Assembly (NCBI GenBank): GCA_019055375.1
Contig: JAHQIW010000772.1
Span: 1-64,000, forward strand
DNA: 64,000 nt
DNA from: Parelaphostrongylus tenuis
Lineage: Eukaryota; Nematoda; Chromadorea; Rhabditida; Metastrongylidae
Direction: 5' to 3'
Below, piece by piece: positions 45,590 to 56,651 of this stretch. The notes below the pieces were generated by a model, which saw nothing but the letters and a program-made list of their open reading frames with translations, was not told the DNA's origin and made no database searches. The translations under genes were made by a program, and so were the position numbers. The number at the start of each line of letters is the position of its first letter. Positions within the stretch are counted from its first letter, which is position 1.

Positions 45590-45965
45590 AAGTCGCCCGA
45601 ATCGATGGTTGTCACTAGAAAAACAAAGAGCCCCAATTCCTCGTTCAAAACTGTCTTCGCCAAAGGTCATGCTCCTCATCATTTGGGACCCGACGGGACC
45701 GGTTTAGTGGCTTTTGCTGCTGGCCGGAGAGGCGATGAACGCCAGGCGCTGCTGTGAGCGCTGGACTGCTGCGGTCGGGCCCTGTCACGTCGACGTCGCT
45801 GTAGTCTCAACCTGCTTCAGGACAGTGCAGGGTTGTCCGCCATCAAATTGACAGAGAGAAGGTTGACCGCAATGAGGTGGGAGTTGCTGGATCGTGCGCC
45901 GTACAGTCTGACTTGTCACCGTCTGTCTATCACCTCCTCCTATCGCTGGAGCGTTTCCTAAGCAA
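45590..45965. other. GC-rich island, nature unknown
   Basis: This stretch is markedly more GC-rich than anything around it and rich in CpG-containing words (GGACCCGACGGGACC, GTCACGTCGACGTCG). The plus strand is open in two successive frames (to the TGA at 45755, then on to about 45960: CCGRALSRRRRCSLNLLQD, then RLTAMRWELLDRAPYS). It may be host exons with a frameshift, a fragment of a GC-rich mobile element or a foreign insert. I cannot decide. Confidence 0.3.
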
Positions 45966-46854
45966 GAAAATTCCGCGATAAATCAGCCATAAACGTCGAG
46001 AATTGATAACTTTCTAAAATCCGCAAACGACCCAGTTATGTGAACGTGGTATTGAGTTGTTGCCTGAGAGATGGCAGAAATGTGTTCAAGCTGATGGCGT
46101 ATACTTTAAATAGTGTTGCTTATCAATTTCAATAACTTTCGTTGAATAATTTTGATGTATATTACTCTAATGCCAAAACATATGAGAATACCCACTGTCA
46201 TCATCATTAAATAATCGAATTTCTACTAGAAAAAACATCTAAAAAGACGAAGAACTACTAGAAAGGTTTTTTTTTGCATAAAAATGCCAATGTGTCGACA
46301 TGCCTTCTATTTTCAATGAGAAAACCATGTCCTTTCAAAGGAACCTTTTGAGGTGTTACATAACATCAGTTTCTTCTCTGTTTTACACCACTGCTTTTGC
46401 TGATATCCCGCAGCTTGAAAAACTTTGGTTATTGTACTAAGTTTTCTCTGTGTAGAAACTTTCAAAGTCCGTTCTACTAAAAAAACGAAGACCGCATTTC
46501 CATTTCGCAGTTCTTCTTTCCCTCTCCAGAAGATATCTTTCATTGTCATTCAGTAGAACTTTGACTCTGAGCGAACTTCATCGCTGAAAAAAAATTCACT
46601 ATTACTGAGGAGATCTTTTTGAAAGCGTTTTAAGTAAAAAAGCTTCCAAATATTCCAAAAAGTCTCACTCTCATTGTAAAGTGCTTTTAGTGCTGTCGCA
46701 TTCTTTGGAATGCGCTCGTAGTTCTCTTCTTTTTACCCGAAAGAGTACTCACTAAATTTCTAGCATTAATTTGGCAATAGTTTTTGAAATGCTGATTATG
46801 GAACAAATCTTGATCCAAAAAAAATATTCGTAGTGCGTCCTACTAACGAGAAGA

Positions 46855-46937
46855 AAATCAAGTGTGCTTGCTAAGCGCGTTGTTCTAATTCGCAGTGAAC
46901 TTTCTGGTGGCATATAAAAAGCTTTCGTTTCTAAGCC
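46855..46937 (-). CDS. Candidate host exon, possible member of a minus-strand gene
   Basis: After an acceptor-like GTGGGCTTAG the frame reads TKAFYMPPESSLRIRTTRL and ASTLDFLL, with donor TTCTC/GTTAGT. Hydrophilic and rich in Ser and Arg. It is in line with the other candidate exons at 47514-47610 and 48977-50946, but phases to them are untested. Confidence 0.25.
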
Positions 46938-47513
46938 CACTTTGTTCTTACAAAAAAAAAACTATTATTGTTCAATGGACTTCTATAAACGCACTTTTGA
47001 TGAAAAGAGCACCCAGTCGTCTTCAAATTAAATTGTTCATGCGGAAGCTACGTAGTTGGAAGGTTAACACATTTAGAATTTTTCTCCACATTTTTTTCGA
47101 TGATGCCGAATAAACGTTTTGTTCAAGCACATTTATCATAACGAACGACTTTTGAATAAGACTTTTATTGAAGGAGTTTTGAGTATGTGGCCGTAGCAAG
47201 CCCTGATGTAGTTTGCATCTGTTCATTTCAGTTCTTTTTCGGAATAATGCTTACCCTAACCTCTTACTATACCTTAACCACTGCAAAAAGGTTCGGTTAA
47301 AGAACTTACCACTCATAATTTATTAACTCAACAATCAACAACTTATACTTACTTCATACGTGAAAGTGGTACAGTACAAGTATTGCCATGATACCGTACA
47401 ATGTAGATAGTGCTTGATCACGTCATTTTTGCTGATTAAACCTGTAGCACGAGGTTCCAATAAACAGCTTCATCCGATTAGCATTAGGACGCGTTTCATT
47501 CTCTTAAAAAAAC

Positions 47514-47610
47514 CGCCGAAGATTCGAGTCGATCGTCCACAGTTGTTTGTCGTCGCCGTGAATCTTCACCTCCATTTCGTTCTAATCGAAGTTTCTTTGG
47601 TGAAGAAATG
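47514..47610 (-). CDS. Candidate host exon
   Basis: An excellent acceptor, TTATTTTAG, is followed by ISSPKKLRLERNGGEDSRRR and QTTVDDRLESSA, then a possible donor GCG/GTTTTTTT. The highly charged composition looks like a disordered segment. The opposite strand is also open, but its frame lacks splice sites. Confidence 0.3.
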
Positions 47611-47759
47611 CTAAAATAAGTAAGCTCATTGAGCGAGGTCCTTATATACAGTATACAGTTAATCTTAGTCGGCCTTTTGTCTTGTTAATCAGCATGTGAT
47701 TTCTCGTGCATATAAGATCCGACCATAACAAAATGAATTTGAAGATTTATGGCGAGGAC

Positions 47760-47860
47760 AAATGAGAGTGGACTATCGACTCGAATCAGTGATTTTTGAG
47801 AAGACGAACGCGTCGAAACGTTAGCCAAATAGAATTGCTTATTGGAAATTCAGTTCTGCA
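47760..47860 (+). mobile_element. Lone Penelope 3' end with hammerhead-like motif
   Basis: UUGAGA-A, stem GACG/CGUC (four perfect pairs, loop AA or AAC), GAAACGUUAGCC occurs at 47796-47825. This is the same layout as the PLE 3' motifs at 5.2, 13.7 and 52.1 kb, but one base is missing in the CUGANGA box. No endonuclease or RT sequence precedes it, so this is a strongly 5'-truncated copy. Confidence 0.45.
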
Positions 47861-48976
47861 GGCTCAGTCTACAAAAATATGATTGATTGATTATACCGAG
47901 AAAAAGGAAAATCGGTTTACAACATGCAATGTTGATATTTGGTGAAGTTATGAAATCAGCATAGATCTACACCAGTATAGCTAAAAAATTAGTACATCAA
48001 ACAGCTCTCAGTTGTGATCACAAAGCTGCACTTTTTTAAGGTGCTCAAAATATTCGCTTACATTATTCTTATAATTTTCGCGGCTACAACCATTTTAATA
48101 GCCTACAAAAAGTCGATCCTTCGCATGCAATTTTTAATACCTCCTCACAATTACATGAACAGCATACTTAATACACTTCCGTTTTCTAGAACATCATTGG
48201 CCAGGAAATTTTGTGGCACATGCGGACGAATGCCACCATACTTCGTGCGCTTGATACGACAGCCAACACAATACGCCGTCCAGATGTTAGGCTTTGGTTC
48301 TTAGTGCAGAACAGGTGTATACATCTAAACTATGACTACATTTTGAAATCTCTAAAGAAGATGGAAACGAGAAATGTTCACTGCTTGCTAGTTGTGCTAA
48401 ATCATTGGCGACACTTTAAACATAGTTGTACTCAAAAGCTAAAGCATCCGACTTCATTTCGCATAAGTGCGCTGTGCAGTTCGTAGAAATCAACAAAAGC
48501 TGTGTTGATAGATAGAAACTCTAATAAACATCTAAAGAAAGTAATTGATGTAATTCAGTGGTAACATCGCAGGCCGAAAAAAGGGAAGCAAATCATGAAG
48601 AGAGGAACTACTTACATTGGTGAAAGTGATAGAGCTTCCATCGGTAGAAACTGGGCGGACAAGGGGCTCTCTGATGTTTTTATGAGCCACCAAATCTATT
48701 TACACGTGATCTCATCAGAGCTCATTAGCGAGACGAGAGCTGGAGAAGGTCTAGGAGGCAACCTCGCAGACATATTGAGCTAAAAAATAAGTAGATCACG
48801 TAAAATCAGTGCGCATAACTTGTGTCAAAAAATTGCAGCGATGAATAACGTGAATAGCAGAATACGTAAGTAGTATAAAAAGTTATTACCTCTCTAGTAC
48901 ACTTCAACAAAGTCTTCTCTACGATTCTATAAGTTCTAAATTTTCAACGACAGCAATTTCAAAAAATTGTTAAGCC

Positions 48977-49302
48977 TTATCGATGAAAGGGCACCACACT
49001 GGAATGTACAGTATCATTTTTGACAAATGGCTGAATGTCTCGTAATTCATTTCCTACGTTCAAAATCAGTTCGATAGATTTTTTTTCACTAAAGGAACAG
49101 GCAGCTTTTCCAAAGGAATTCAAAAGAAGTGTTTCATGGGTAACAACAATGTTTGGTGCACGGCTATAGCTTGCTTCAAGGCTCCATGGTCGAAATCCTG
49201 TTGTACGTGTATCAACAACCGATTAGAAGTGTATGAGGCATCATATGAGAATGAGTATTTCTCTTGAGTTGGTGGGCCATTGATTTCGAACATTATGGCA
49301 AT
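48977..49302 (-). CDS. Candidate pair of host exons, function unknown
   Basis: The proposed upstream exon (about 49302-49145) reads MFEINGPPTQEKYSFSYDA, then SYTSNRLLIHVQQDFDHGA and LKQAIAVHQTL. A 56-nt intron with acceptor TTCCTTTAG leads to the exon at 49088-48977, which reads EKKSIELILNVGNELRDIQ, PFVKNDTVHSSVVPFHR and TAA. Phase is kept. Short introns of this size are normal in nematodes. There is no poly(A) signal close behind the stop. No family is recognised. The start of the upstream exon is not defined. Confidence 0.35.
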
Positions 49303-50229
49303 GTTCATCTTTTACAAACAACAAATAAGGTTGTTGAATTAATTGACGGTACTCTCCGAGTTTTGATTTTCCCAACACGTTTTGGTAAGCAGAACTTCAG
49401 TCAAACAGAATCTTTTCTTAAAACGGACCATTTTTTTACCGGCTCGTGGATGTCACAATACCGTTCTACAAGAACTGAAATGTGACGTTATCCCAACTGA
49501 CGACTTAAACTTTGTAATCGACTTTCCTTCAATCTTGGCACCGACATAGAATCATTCTTTTCAGATGATTAATCCATAAGGGAAGGCTATGGAAATCGAT
49601 TCACGCAGCGCGAAATGCGCAGCGGTGCGCGATTTTCGCTGTTTGATTAGAGTTTTTTTTCTCTATCTTGGGATGACTTTTATGTTTCTTGTATTGTTCA
49701 TGTAGCACCATTTTCTCTACTCGCTCATGTGCTTTTGGAACATGTATAGCTCTTCTGTGTAAAGCAAAGCTCCACTTTACGTCGCAATCATCGTGTTTTT
49801 GGCATTCGACCAAATGTGATATGTTGTACCAACACCACTACAATATAAATCTTCGAATCTTTAATAATTTTCATTATATACAGTACCCAAAATCATTACA
49901 ACTATCAAAAAATCAAAAACAATGGGTAGTCAGTTATTAATTACCATGTCTACTGAATGCAATAGCGGTTCATCGGTGACACTCAATAATTTGGAGTTTT
50001 AGTGTACTGCAAGAATTGGGATATATGTACAAATCTAGAAGAGCATTTCATTCTATCGTTCTATGAGTTTGATTGTTGTGTATCGATTTATCCATACTAT
50101 GAGCATTATTCGTCGTTGCAGTCTTTGCCGCTGTACATGCGACTTGCTTTGCGTATTGTATGCATATTCCTCGTTAATTGCCCTCAAAGTGATTTCATTT
50201 ACCTCTCCCAGGTTTCAGTAACTCAAAAT

Positions 50230-50480
50230 AACTCCAATGTGGTCAGCCGCAGCTGGTTGTGGCCGTCCATCAGTAAACACAGACCTGGTCGCCCTCTGCT
50301 TCCCAAGGGTATGTTATCCTCCACGTTCATCGCTTGCATGCAAACACTATGCTGAGTATTACGGATCATTCATGGTCGGCATTTGCGAAGATGAGTCGAA
50401 TACTTCTGCATACAGAAATACTCTGTGCAATAAGCCATAGACGTGCTAAGAAGAACTAGGCAGTAGTGCATCTTTCTCGT
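50230..50480 (-). repeat. Dispersed repeat R5, copy 2
   Basis: Minus-strand partner of 28440-28640: ACCCTTGGGAAGCAGAGGGC, then GTTTACTGATGGACGGCC and ACAACCAGCTGCG. The plus-strand open frames of 70-117 codons across here are explained by the repeat. Confidence 0.5.
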
Positions 50481-50497
50481 TTGTTCGTTATTGTTAC

Positions 50498-50946
50498 TCA
50501 ACATTGACTTCTTGGAAAGTATGCCTTCGAAGTGGTCGACTGAGGAAATGCGAGTCAATTTGGCCTCCCTAAGCTTCGATGAAAGGGAGACCTTAGAATT
50601 TTCGGCCAGCATTGCATAATATTGTGCCAAATCGCAGAAAGAGGATAATGATGAAGAGATAAGTGATAGATAATCGTGAAAGGTGCTGTCAACTAGAATA
50701 TTACGTTACTCTTTGGTAAGGATAGGAGGTGTTTGAGAAAACGTGAGTATCAGGTATAAGGAACTAATCGACTTCTACGTACTCTCCATGCCCGACTTTG
50801 AGAGCTGATTGTAGCACAAAACATATCCATGACGATCAAAAGAATGGGTTTGAAAAGGGCGCTCTCTTTCTCGGCATTATGTAAATTATTGGACAGAAAT
50901 ATAAGCCTCCAAAGAAGTATTCTCTTAACATCTCCCTTACCAGCAC
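50498..50946 (-). CDS. Candidate pair of host exons, function unknown
   Basis: The exon at 50946-50779 follows TGAATATAG and reads AGKGDVKRILLWRLIFLSNN, LHNAEKESALFKPILLIVMD and MFCATISSQSRAWRV. The exon at 50692-50498 follows AATATTCTAG and reads DSTFHDYLSLISSSLSSFCD, LAQYYAMLAENSKVSLSSKL and REAKLTRISSVDHFEGILSK. Phase is kept with an 86-nt intron. The second exon has regular heptad-like leucines and is the most protein-like stretch in this half of the window. No named domain is recognised. Confidence 0.35.
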
Positions 50947-51059
50947 CTATATTCAGAAAAACATACCTTTTATTCCTCTTCAAGACTTTAGTAATTATTC
51001 GACAACTTGATTTTCGAGAACATGAAGGGTGTATTTCTAAATAGGTTTATAATATGCTA

Positions 51060-51490
51060 TGAAAGTGGAGTTAATATTTTATTTCACACTCAAACATCTT
51101 TAGCTGGACATAGCTTTGCATTCACACTTCCAATAACCATTCGAAAGCACAGATCTCAATGAGTTCATTGATATATTTGCTTCTGAAAAAGAGATTCTAG
51201 AAAACTGTTACAACTAAAAAATACTGGGTTTCGCACTGAACGTGCTTCACACGCCACATGTGAACTGCTCTGCGCGATTTACGAGGCACCGAATACAACT
51301 CAATATTCCTTCTGCTGTAACAACGTATTAAGAAGTTCTCCTCAGACACCAAGCATATTGTTGATATCGTTAAGATTTGAGCTATCTAATGGGTATAAAA
51401 GTCTGAGAGAAAAGCACTGTCCAGCAAAAAGTACTTGAGTGTGCAACACATTTTTTTACTTATTGCTACGGCTCTCTAAAAGGCCTTTTT
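51060..51490. mobile_element. R3 foldback element, complete copy
   Basis: The left arm (51070-51230: TTTCACACTCAAACATC, GCTGGACATAGCTTT, CCATTCGAAAGC, ACAACTA) and right arm (about 51310-51490) are inverted copies. On the right, minus-strand landmarks are GTTGCACACTCAAGTAC, TTTTTGCTGGACAGTGCTTT and CCCATTAGATAGCTC. The centre holds CACGCCACATGTGAACTG. No coding frame. This is a MITE-like or foldback design with arms of about 170 bp. Confidence 0.6.
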
Positions 51491-51524
51491 TTAAAAAGGC
51501 AAGCACATCATTGAGGCTCTCGAA

Positions 51525-52160
51525 ATTTGAGCTATAACCGGTTATTTAAAGGCGATGACTTGAATCCAATTTTGCGCCGATTCACATACCTCGTACAATT
51601 TACTCAATCTCTTGCGAGGGCATGCGGCGATGAGTACATTGGCCAAACGGGTAGACCACTATTCCTCCGTGTAAAAGAGCACCTAGCTGGGTTACGCAAC
51701 TTTGATTCAAAAACTCCACTAGGCACGCATAGGAACCAAAAACATGTAGGGGTAATGTTCGGAGTCAAATTCACGTTCATCGCACAGGAATCAAGAACAT
51801 CTGCGCGTAAAACATTAGAAACCTTTTGGATACATAACAAAGGCTAGAAAATGAGCCGAAAAGAGGAGTGCGTCGTAATCACGCGTGACCTCGAACCATA
51901 CCTCAGGCTGATTTTTCCGGCCCGAGTGAGGCACAGCCCACTGATGCACTGACCCTAAGCGGCTGGTCTTCAATTAATAATTGATAGACCCAAACATCGA
52001 AACGGTGAGTGTTTTGTAAATTAGTTTTCTCTATACGATCCAAAATTCATTTCTAATGTTTCTGCTAGGGTCATGGAGGTTTTGGTTTAGTGGATTGTAA
52101 ATGCGATCTGAAGAAGGCGACACGCCGAAACGTTAACCACCTTGATTATTGTAATATTCA
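51525..52160 (+). mobile_element. Penelope-like element copy 4, 5'-truncated endonuclease and 3' end
   Basis: An open frame (51527-51847) contains a GIY-YIG endonuclease: CGDEYIGQTGRPLFLRVKEH, then TPLGTHRNQKHVGVMFG and ARKTLETFWIHNKG. After one in-frame stop the family C-terminus continues (MSRKEECVVITRDLEPYL). About 200 bp of 3' flank leads to the hammerhead-like motif at 52108-52135. This is the most nearly open endonuclease in the window. RT sequence is absent, so it is 5'-truncated. It lies between two R3 copies. Confidence 0.8.
52095..52145 (+). ncRNA. Hammerhead-like motif at Penelope 3' end, best stem II
   Basis: CUGAAGA (52108-52114), one extra A, stem GGCG/CGCC with loop ACA (four perfect pairs), GAAA (52127-52130), then CGUUAACC, giving a 2-bp ACGU stem III and a GUU triplet. 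Layout as in the other three PLE ends. The extra A before stem II and poor stem I pairing make activity uncertain. Confidence 0.5.
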
Positions 52161-52249
52161 TACTGCATTACTAACTCTGTTGTTATATACTTCGCTGGTA
52201 TTCAATAAATAATATCAATCACACCTCGGAACGGATAAACGAAAAAAAA

Positions 52250-52560
52250 TATTCATCACATACCGGTGCAAGGTATGCGTTTCGCAAGTGAAATGGAATC
52301 TTAAGTTCAGTGTTACAGCGCAATGAGAAGTTTTTTTCTTTGAAAAACCAAAAGCATTATTGAATTTACTAAAATTTATGCTATTTGGTACTTACTAGAT
52401 TTTTTGGTGGAAAGCTATTGCCAGCGAAAAATGCTTGAGTGTAGAGTTATATTTTCTTTACACTGTTACAACGTTATACAAAGGCCCTTTAAGAGGTAAA
52501 ATGCACTATTCGAATTTCTAAGCTATCGAATGACTACTATAATGTCTGGAAGAACAAGTT
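52250..52560. repeat. R3 repeat, two partial right arms
   Basis: TTGCCAGCGAAAAATGCTTGA then GTGTAGAGTTATATTTTC, and CTAAGCTATCGAATGACTAC further on, are right-arm landmarks. They appear twice in tandem with partial loss. Confidence 0.5.
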
Positions 52561-53029
52561 GAATTAGGATGCTAATAGTGGAAGTGGTGTATTCTTCGCA
52601 ATAATGAATGCGCGCTCTTCCTACACGTACTCCAACTACATACTTCAATCACCTTCACAGACATCTATTAAAGGTGCCTAGTAGTAAAAGGTGTGCTTTC
52701 TACCTACGTTCCCGCAAGAGAGGCGATACAAATGAACGTGAAGGGTTGGAAGTCCACCTTTTTTCATAAGGCTGTGGTATTAATGCTGAAAAATAAAAAT
52801 TTTCAAAACAAGAAGTTATTCTTCTAATCAAAAGGACCTCTATAAAACTTTTACTTTTGATGTTCTATTCTTTACTGACGACAAGATAGATCTGATCGAT
52901 AAACTTTACCTACAATTACCGATAAAGCAGCATGACCTCCAAGCGGCGGGATAACATTGTAGGCTTGAGATTTAATCATTGTTTCGCTCCAACGGTCCTC
53001 TATGCTAAGATTTCAAAAAACCAACCAAT

Positions 53030-53135
53030 TCGTCGAAATCCTCGAGAATTGGGCTATCGAATGATTAGTAAAATTTGCTGCTGAGCCATAACTAAGCTTC
53101 AGCCGAGCAAATGAAGCAATTAAGTGTCAAACATA
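53030..53135. repeat. R3 repeat fragment
   Basis: TCGAGAATTGGGCTATCGAA, TGATTAGTAAAATTTGCTG and AAGTGTCAAACATAATTTTAT are right-arm landmarks of R3. The repeat ends where the candidate terminal exon's poly(A) signal begins. Confidence 0.45.
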
Positions 53136-53137
53136 AT

Positions 53138-53143
53138 TTTATT
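53138..53143 (-). terminator. Poly(A) signal AATAAA
   Basis: Canonical hexamer on the minus strand, placed directly downstream of the candidate terminal exon's stop codons. Close spacing is plausible for nematode 3' UTRs. The hexamer alone is common in AT-rich DNA. Confidence 0.3.
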
Positions 53144-53157
53144 TTGGTTGTCCATTA

Positions 53158-53242
53158 TTACTCGTCCTCATTGCTGTCTTCGTCTTTAATGTCGTTCAAA
53201 TCGTATCTTTTCCGTGGAGTGTCGATCAAATGAAGAACTTCG
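53158..53242 (-). CDS. Candidate 3' terminal exon of a host gene
   Basis: The frame reads EVLHLIDTPRKRYDLNDIK, then DEDSNEDE and a double stop TAA TAA. AATAAA lies at 53143-53138, about 15 nt beyond the stop. A short acidic tail, a tandem stop and a close poly(A) signal make a coherent 3' end. The acceptor (CATGAAG before 53242) is weak, and upstream exons were not identified with confidence; an open frame at 53514-53290 is one possibility. Family unknown. Confidence 0.35.
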
Positions 53243-53299
53243 CTTCATGGCGCCCTTTTATACAGAACAAGTGTCAATGATGTGATTGCCTAATGCCTT

Positions 53300-55900
53300 T
53301 TTTGCGCTGAATCTTGCTGTAGGTGATATGATATCGGCTTGCACAAAGAGAAATAATGTTTTGAAACCGACTGCCCTTTACGTTGGCACTGCCGAACAAC
53401 AGTACTTCCTTGGATGAATAAGCTTTCACAAGCAAGCACTCTCATTAACAGTTCTATGCATAAAAGCATCACCGAGTGAACTTCTTCATTCAAGCATGTT
53501 TCACTAAAAAGCATTTGACTCGAACGACAGCGAGGGCCTCTGAAGAGGATTTAGCAGTCGAAAAGTCAGCCATTCATTAAAATGTCATTGAGTGACTACG
53601 TACAGTACTTTTCAAACAGTAAAATAGCACTTAATTTGTGGTACCAATCTAAGTGTCGTGCTCTCATGGTGATAGGTTCATTCACACAAGAAAGTTTATC
53701 TTTTCATAATGTCTTTGACCAAGACGTCATTATGAACTGATCGAAATTTGTGCTATTTTAATAAGCATAACGTGTCTTCCTCCAGTCTAGTTGAAAAGTA
53801 TCCTTTTTCTAGTTCAGTTTCTGAAACTTATCAGCGCATTTGTGTACTAGTAATATAGTTTATCGGTGCGATTCAGGCAGGTGTCTATCAGATGTATTGC
53901 TAAAGTACATCATAAACAACGTTAAAATTCTTTTTGAAATATTTTTTTGAATCCCAGTGCTGTGATAGACGGACATCTCATTTTGTGAAGAGCCAGGATG
54001 TAATCGTTTTCAGATTATCGTTGTTCTTTACTCTCTTACGATATAGTTTCCATTCTTCAAATCAGATTGCTGCAGAAAGTTTGCTTAGAACTAGCACAGA
54101 CCTCTAAGCTTGATTCTACAACTTATTGCATGAAACTGGCCGTTCTCAAAGCCTAAGGATAAAGCCTTGATGTTCATCAGCTCTCAAGGGTTTGCAATGT
54201 TCGACTCGTCTTCATCGTTGAAGAAAATTGAGTGCATAATTGGTCTACACAGTGAACCGCGGGTGACGTGGAGATGTATCGAATCAGTGTTGTTATTCTC
54301 TTGAACAAGTCTGTTATCACTTTACCGAGCTTGCAAGGGCCTTGAGTCTGGATCGCGAGATTAAACTAGTGAGCACATGTACCTGAGGAATGGAAGGGTT
54401 TGTGAGCCTACAGGGTGGTATTCAGCAAGCTACATGCTTGCTGGGGGTAGTCTTGATCAGAACGAAATAGTGCATCACGACCACTTGTGTAAGACTCCTC
54501 TAACTACTGTGATGCATGCATGCCCTTCGTCGCTCTATCAAAACAAGATCCTGTAAATCTTGAAGAGGGCTCGTGATTCTGCGCGTATGAACCGGAATCC
54601 TGGCGCTGTGTATAACTCAGTCATGACTTGTCCAGAAATATGAAGTCTCCTTAGTGCTTAAATATCTTAGACCACCAACGGTGACTTCGATTTATCACGT
54701 GATGCTGGATTTCGCGACATCTACATCACAAGATCAGCGTTTGCCTATCTTCACTACTTTATTTAGCTTTCTTTCCGGCTCTATTGCTTCACTTCAGCTG
54801 GAAAGGTCCACTAAGAGTTCTTATTCTGTGACAATCCTCTGTCAAATTGTCATTTTTTGAGACTCATTAGATCCACACGATTATCAAATCACGACATTCG
54901 TTATTGTGAGCGAGAGGCAAGTATTGAAGCCAGGTAAAGAAGAAAACACAAAACATATTTCTTCACCGGACGCTAGAGCAAGCGACCATTTCTAACGACA
55001 GAGCCAAGTCGAAGCGCGTCAGTGTGCCGTGAAACCTGGCTATGACGAAAAACGTCACATAGTACATAACTCAGGACTTTCTAGGTTTCAGTGGTCGAGG
55101 AGGCGAAACCATTCACAGTGTTCAACTATGTAAAGGGCCACTTATTCACGAGGAAACAGATTCATCAAAGGTTGTCGAGATACAATTGACGTATATGTAG
55201 ATGTTGCGTGAAGCTGATGCTAAGGACGATCGCGAAACGACATGATTGTTACTGGAAAGTTGAGCGACGAACTCCTTTTCTTCAACATTAGAAAAGATTT
55301 CGTCTTGATGTAATTTTGAATAATTTTATTTGGTCACTTGCAGACCATGAGGCTCAGCTTATGTGAACGGTGTTCTGGATTTCATGCTATGAGTGATGAC
55401 AATTAAACTCATTTACAGCTCCATATTTATTACAACGGCAGGCTACGCTGCGTTTTTGATGCCAATTAAAAGAGGAATAAGTAATTTTTTTGTTTATTCA
55501 ACATGAGAAAAAGCGCATCATTTCTATTCTCTTCTATTCATCGTTTCTTTGCGGTTGATGGGGTAGACAGAAACCTTGACATTTAACATGGTTTTTTTTA
55601 GTTCGTACACGGAAGAATGAGTTTGAAAGTTTCCTGCTTATTTTAGTAACAAACAGCTGCTTCAGCACAAGAAATAATTTCAGCTAGTTGAGTCATTCTA
55701 GTCCTTTGCCGAAGTCTACGATACAGGTTCGATCTCCTCCAAAGCGTTTCACAGCGCCTTTCTGATTTGATTTTTGTTTTCAGTCCTATATACACCGTTT
55801 CAGTAACACATCATATCTCACCGTATCTCTAACTGTAACACCGTAACACAAACGATTTAATCATTTTACCACTTAGTCCACAATCTTTTCGCATCAACAA
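53300..55900. other. Long stretch without recognised genes
   Basis: About 2.6 kb. A somewhat GC-richer part at 54.2-54.6 kb has no sustained open frame. I recognised no RT block, tRNA-like unit or hammerhead core here. Confidence 0.4.
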
Positions 55901-56017
55901 GCAGTGAACTGTTGAAAACTGGGAGTCTTTTTTGCTATAAAATCTACGTATATCGAAGAACTTTCAATATCAATCGATACCGAAAAAATCTGCTGTCAAT
56001 AGTGATTAAGGTGATAG

Positions 56018-56096
56018 GATGCAGTGATAGAGGATCGAACCAGCAACTTTCTTTCTTTCGCTTGGCAACACTAACCACTCGGCACGACGGACTGCG
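56018..56096 (-). repeat. tRNA-like SINE head
   Basis: The minus strand reads CCGAGTGGTTAGTGTTGCC (A box), then GCTGGTTCGATCCTC (B box) about 30 nt later, with an expanded, GAAA-rich anticodon region between. The plus-strand open frame through it (55912-56157) is not a gene. Confidence 0.55.
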
Positions 56097-56435
56097 CTGC
56101 CGCGCGCGGTGGCGAGGCGGAGCTAGCAGTATGAGCCTGGCGTACCTAAACAGTTAATCTAGGCTTCCTATGAAAACGAACACTCCGGATAACCACTCTT
56201 ACCCGAAGCGGATGGGACTACTTAAAGATTACTCTCATTAGAACGCAGCCAACATTTACTGTTGTCTCCTAATACGTCAAATGGATATTTAAGAGTCGAT
56301 GTTCACATCAGACGTTCTTCACCGTAGAAGATGTGGATGAACAATTGGCTATTGCTTGAATGATGTTAAATAGGCAGGCAAGATGTGCCTGATAATCATT
56401 TCTTGAGCCATGCATATGGTCTGTTACATGGCAAC

Positions 56436-56490
56436 CTATAGAATCCGATACACGTGTTTTCGCCTTGACAGCCTCGTCACCCGGGCAGTA
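56436..56490 (-). ncRNA. Decayed hammerhead ribozyme, locus 6 left arm
   Basis: On the minus strand GUGACGAG replaces CUGANGAG (first C changed to G). Stem II has lost a base, GAAAA replaces GAAA, and ACACGUGU with GUA then UCGGAUUCUAUAG follow. Not expected to cleave. Confidence 0.5.
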
Positions 56491-56651
56491 CGCTTCCTCT
56501 TTAGCCATTCCCCTCGCAGGAACTCAAGCTCTATATAAAGTTGGTGCAGACGAACTTTTTACATATGCCATTAAGAGAAAATATCACTGAATGGACAGTG
56601 TTTTACACTCGATTGCTCTTGGATGGTATTGTCAAAAATAAAGATGAAGAG

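Noticed and set aside
48014..48304. Plus-strand frame with an N-terminal hydrophobic helix, resembling a type II membrane protein
   Set aside because: It begins at GTG with no ATG in place, stops without a poly(A) signal, and candidate exons on the other strand lie on either side.
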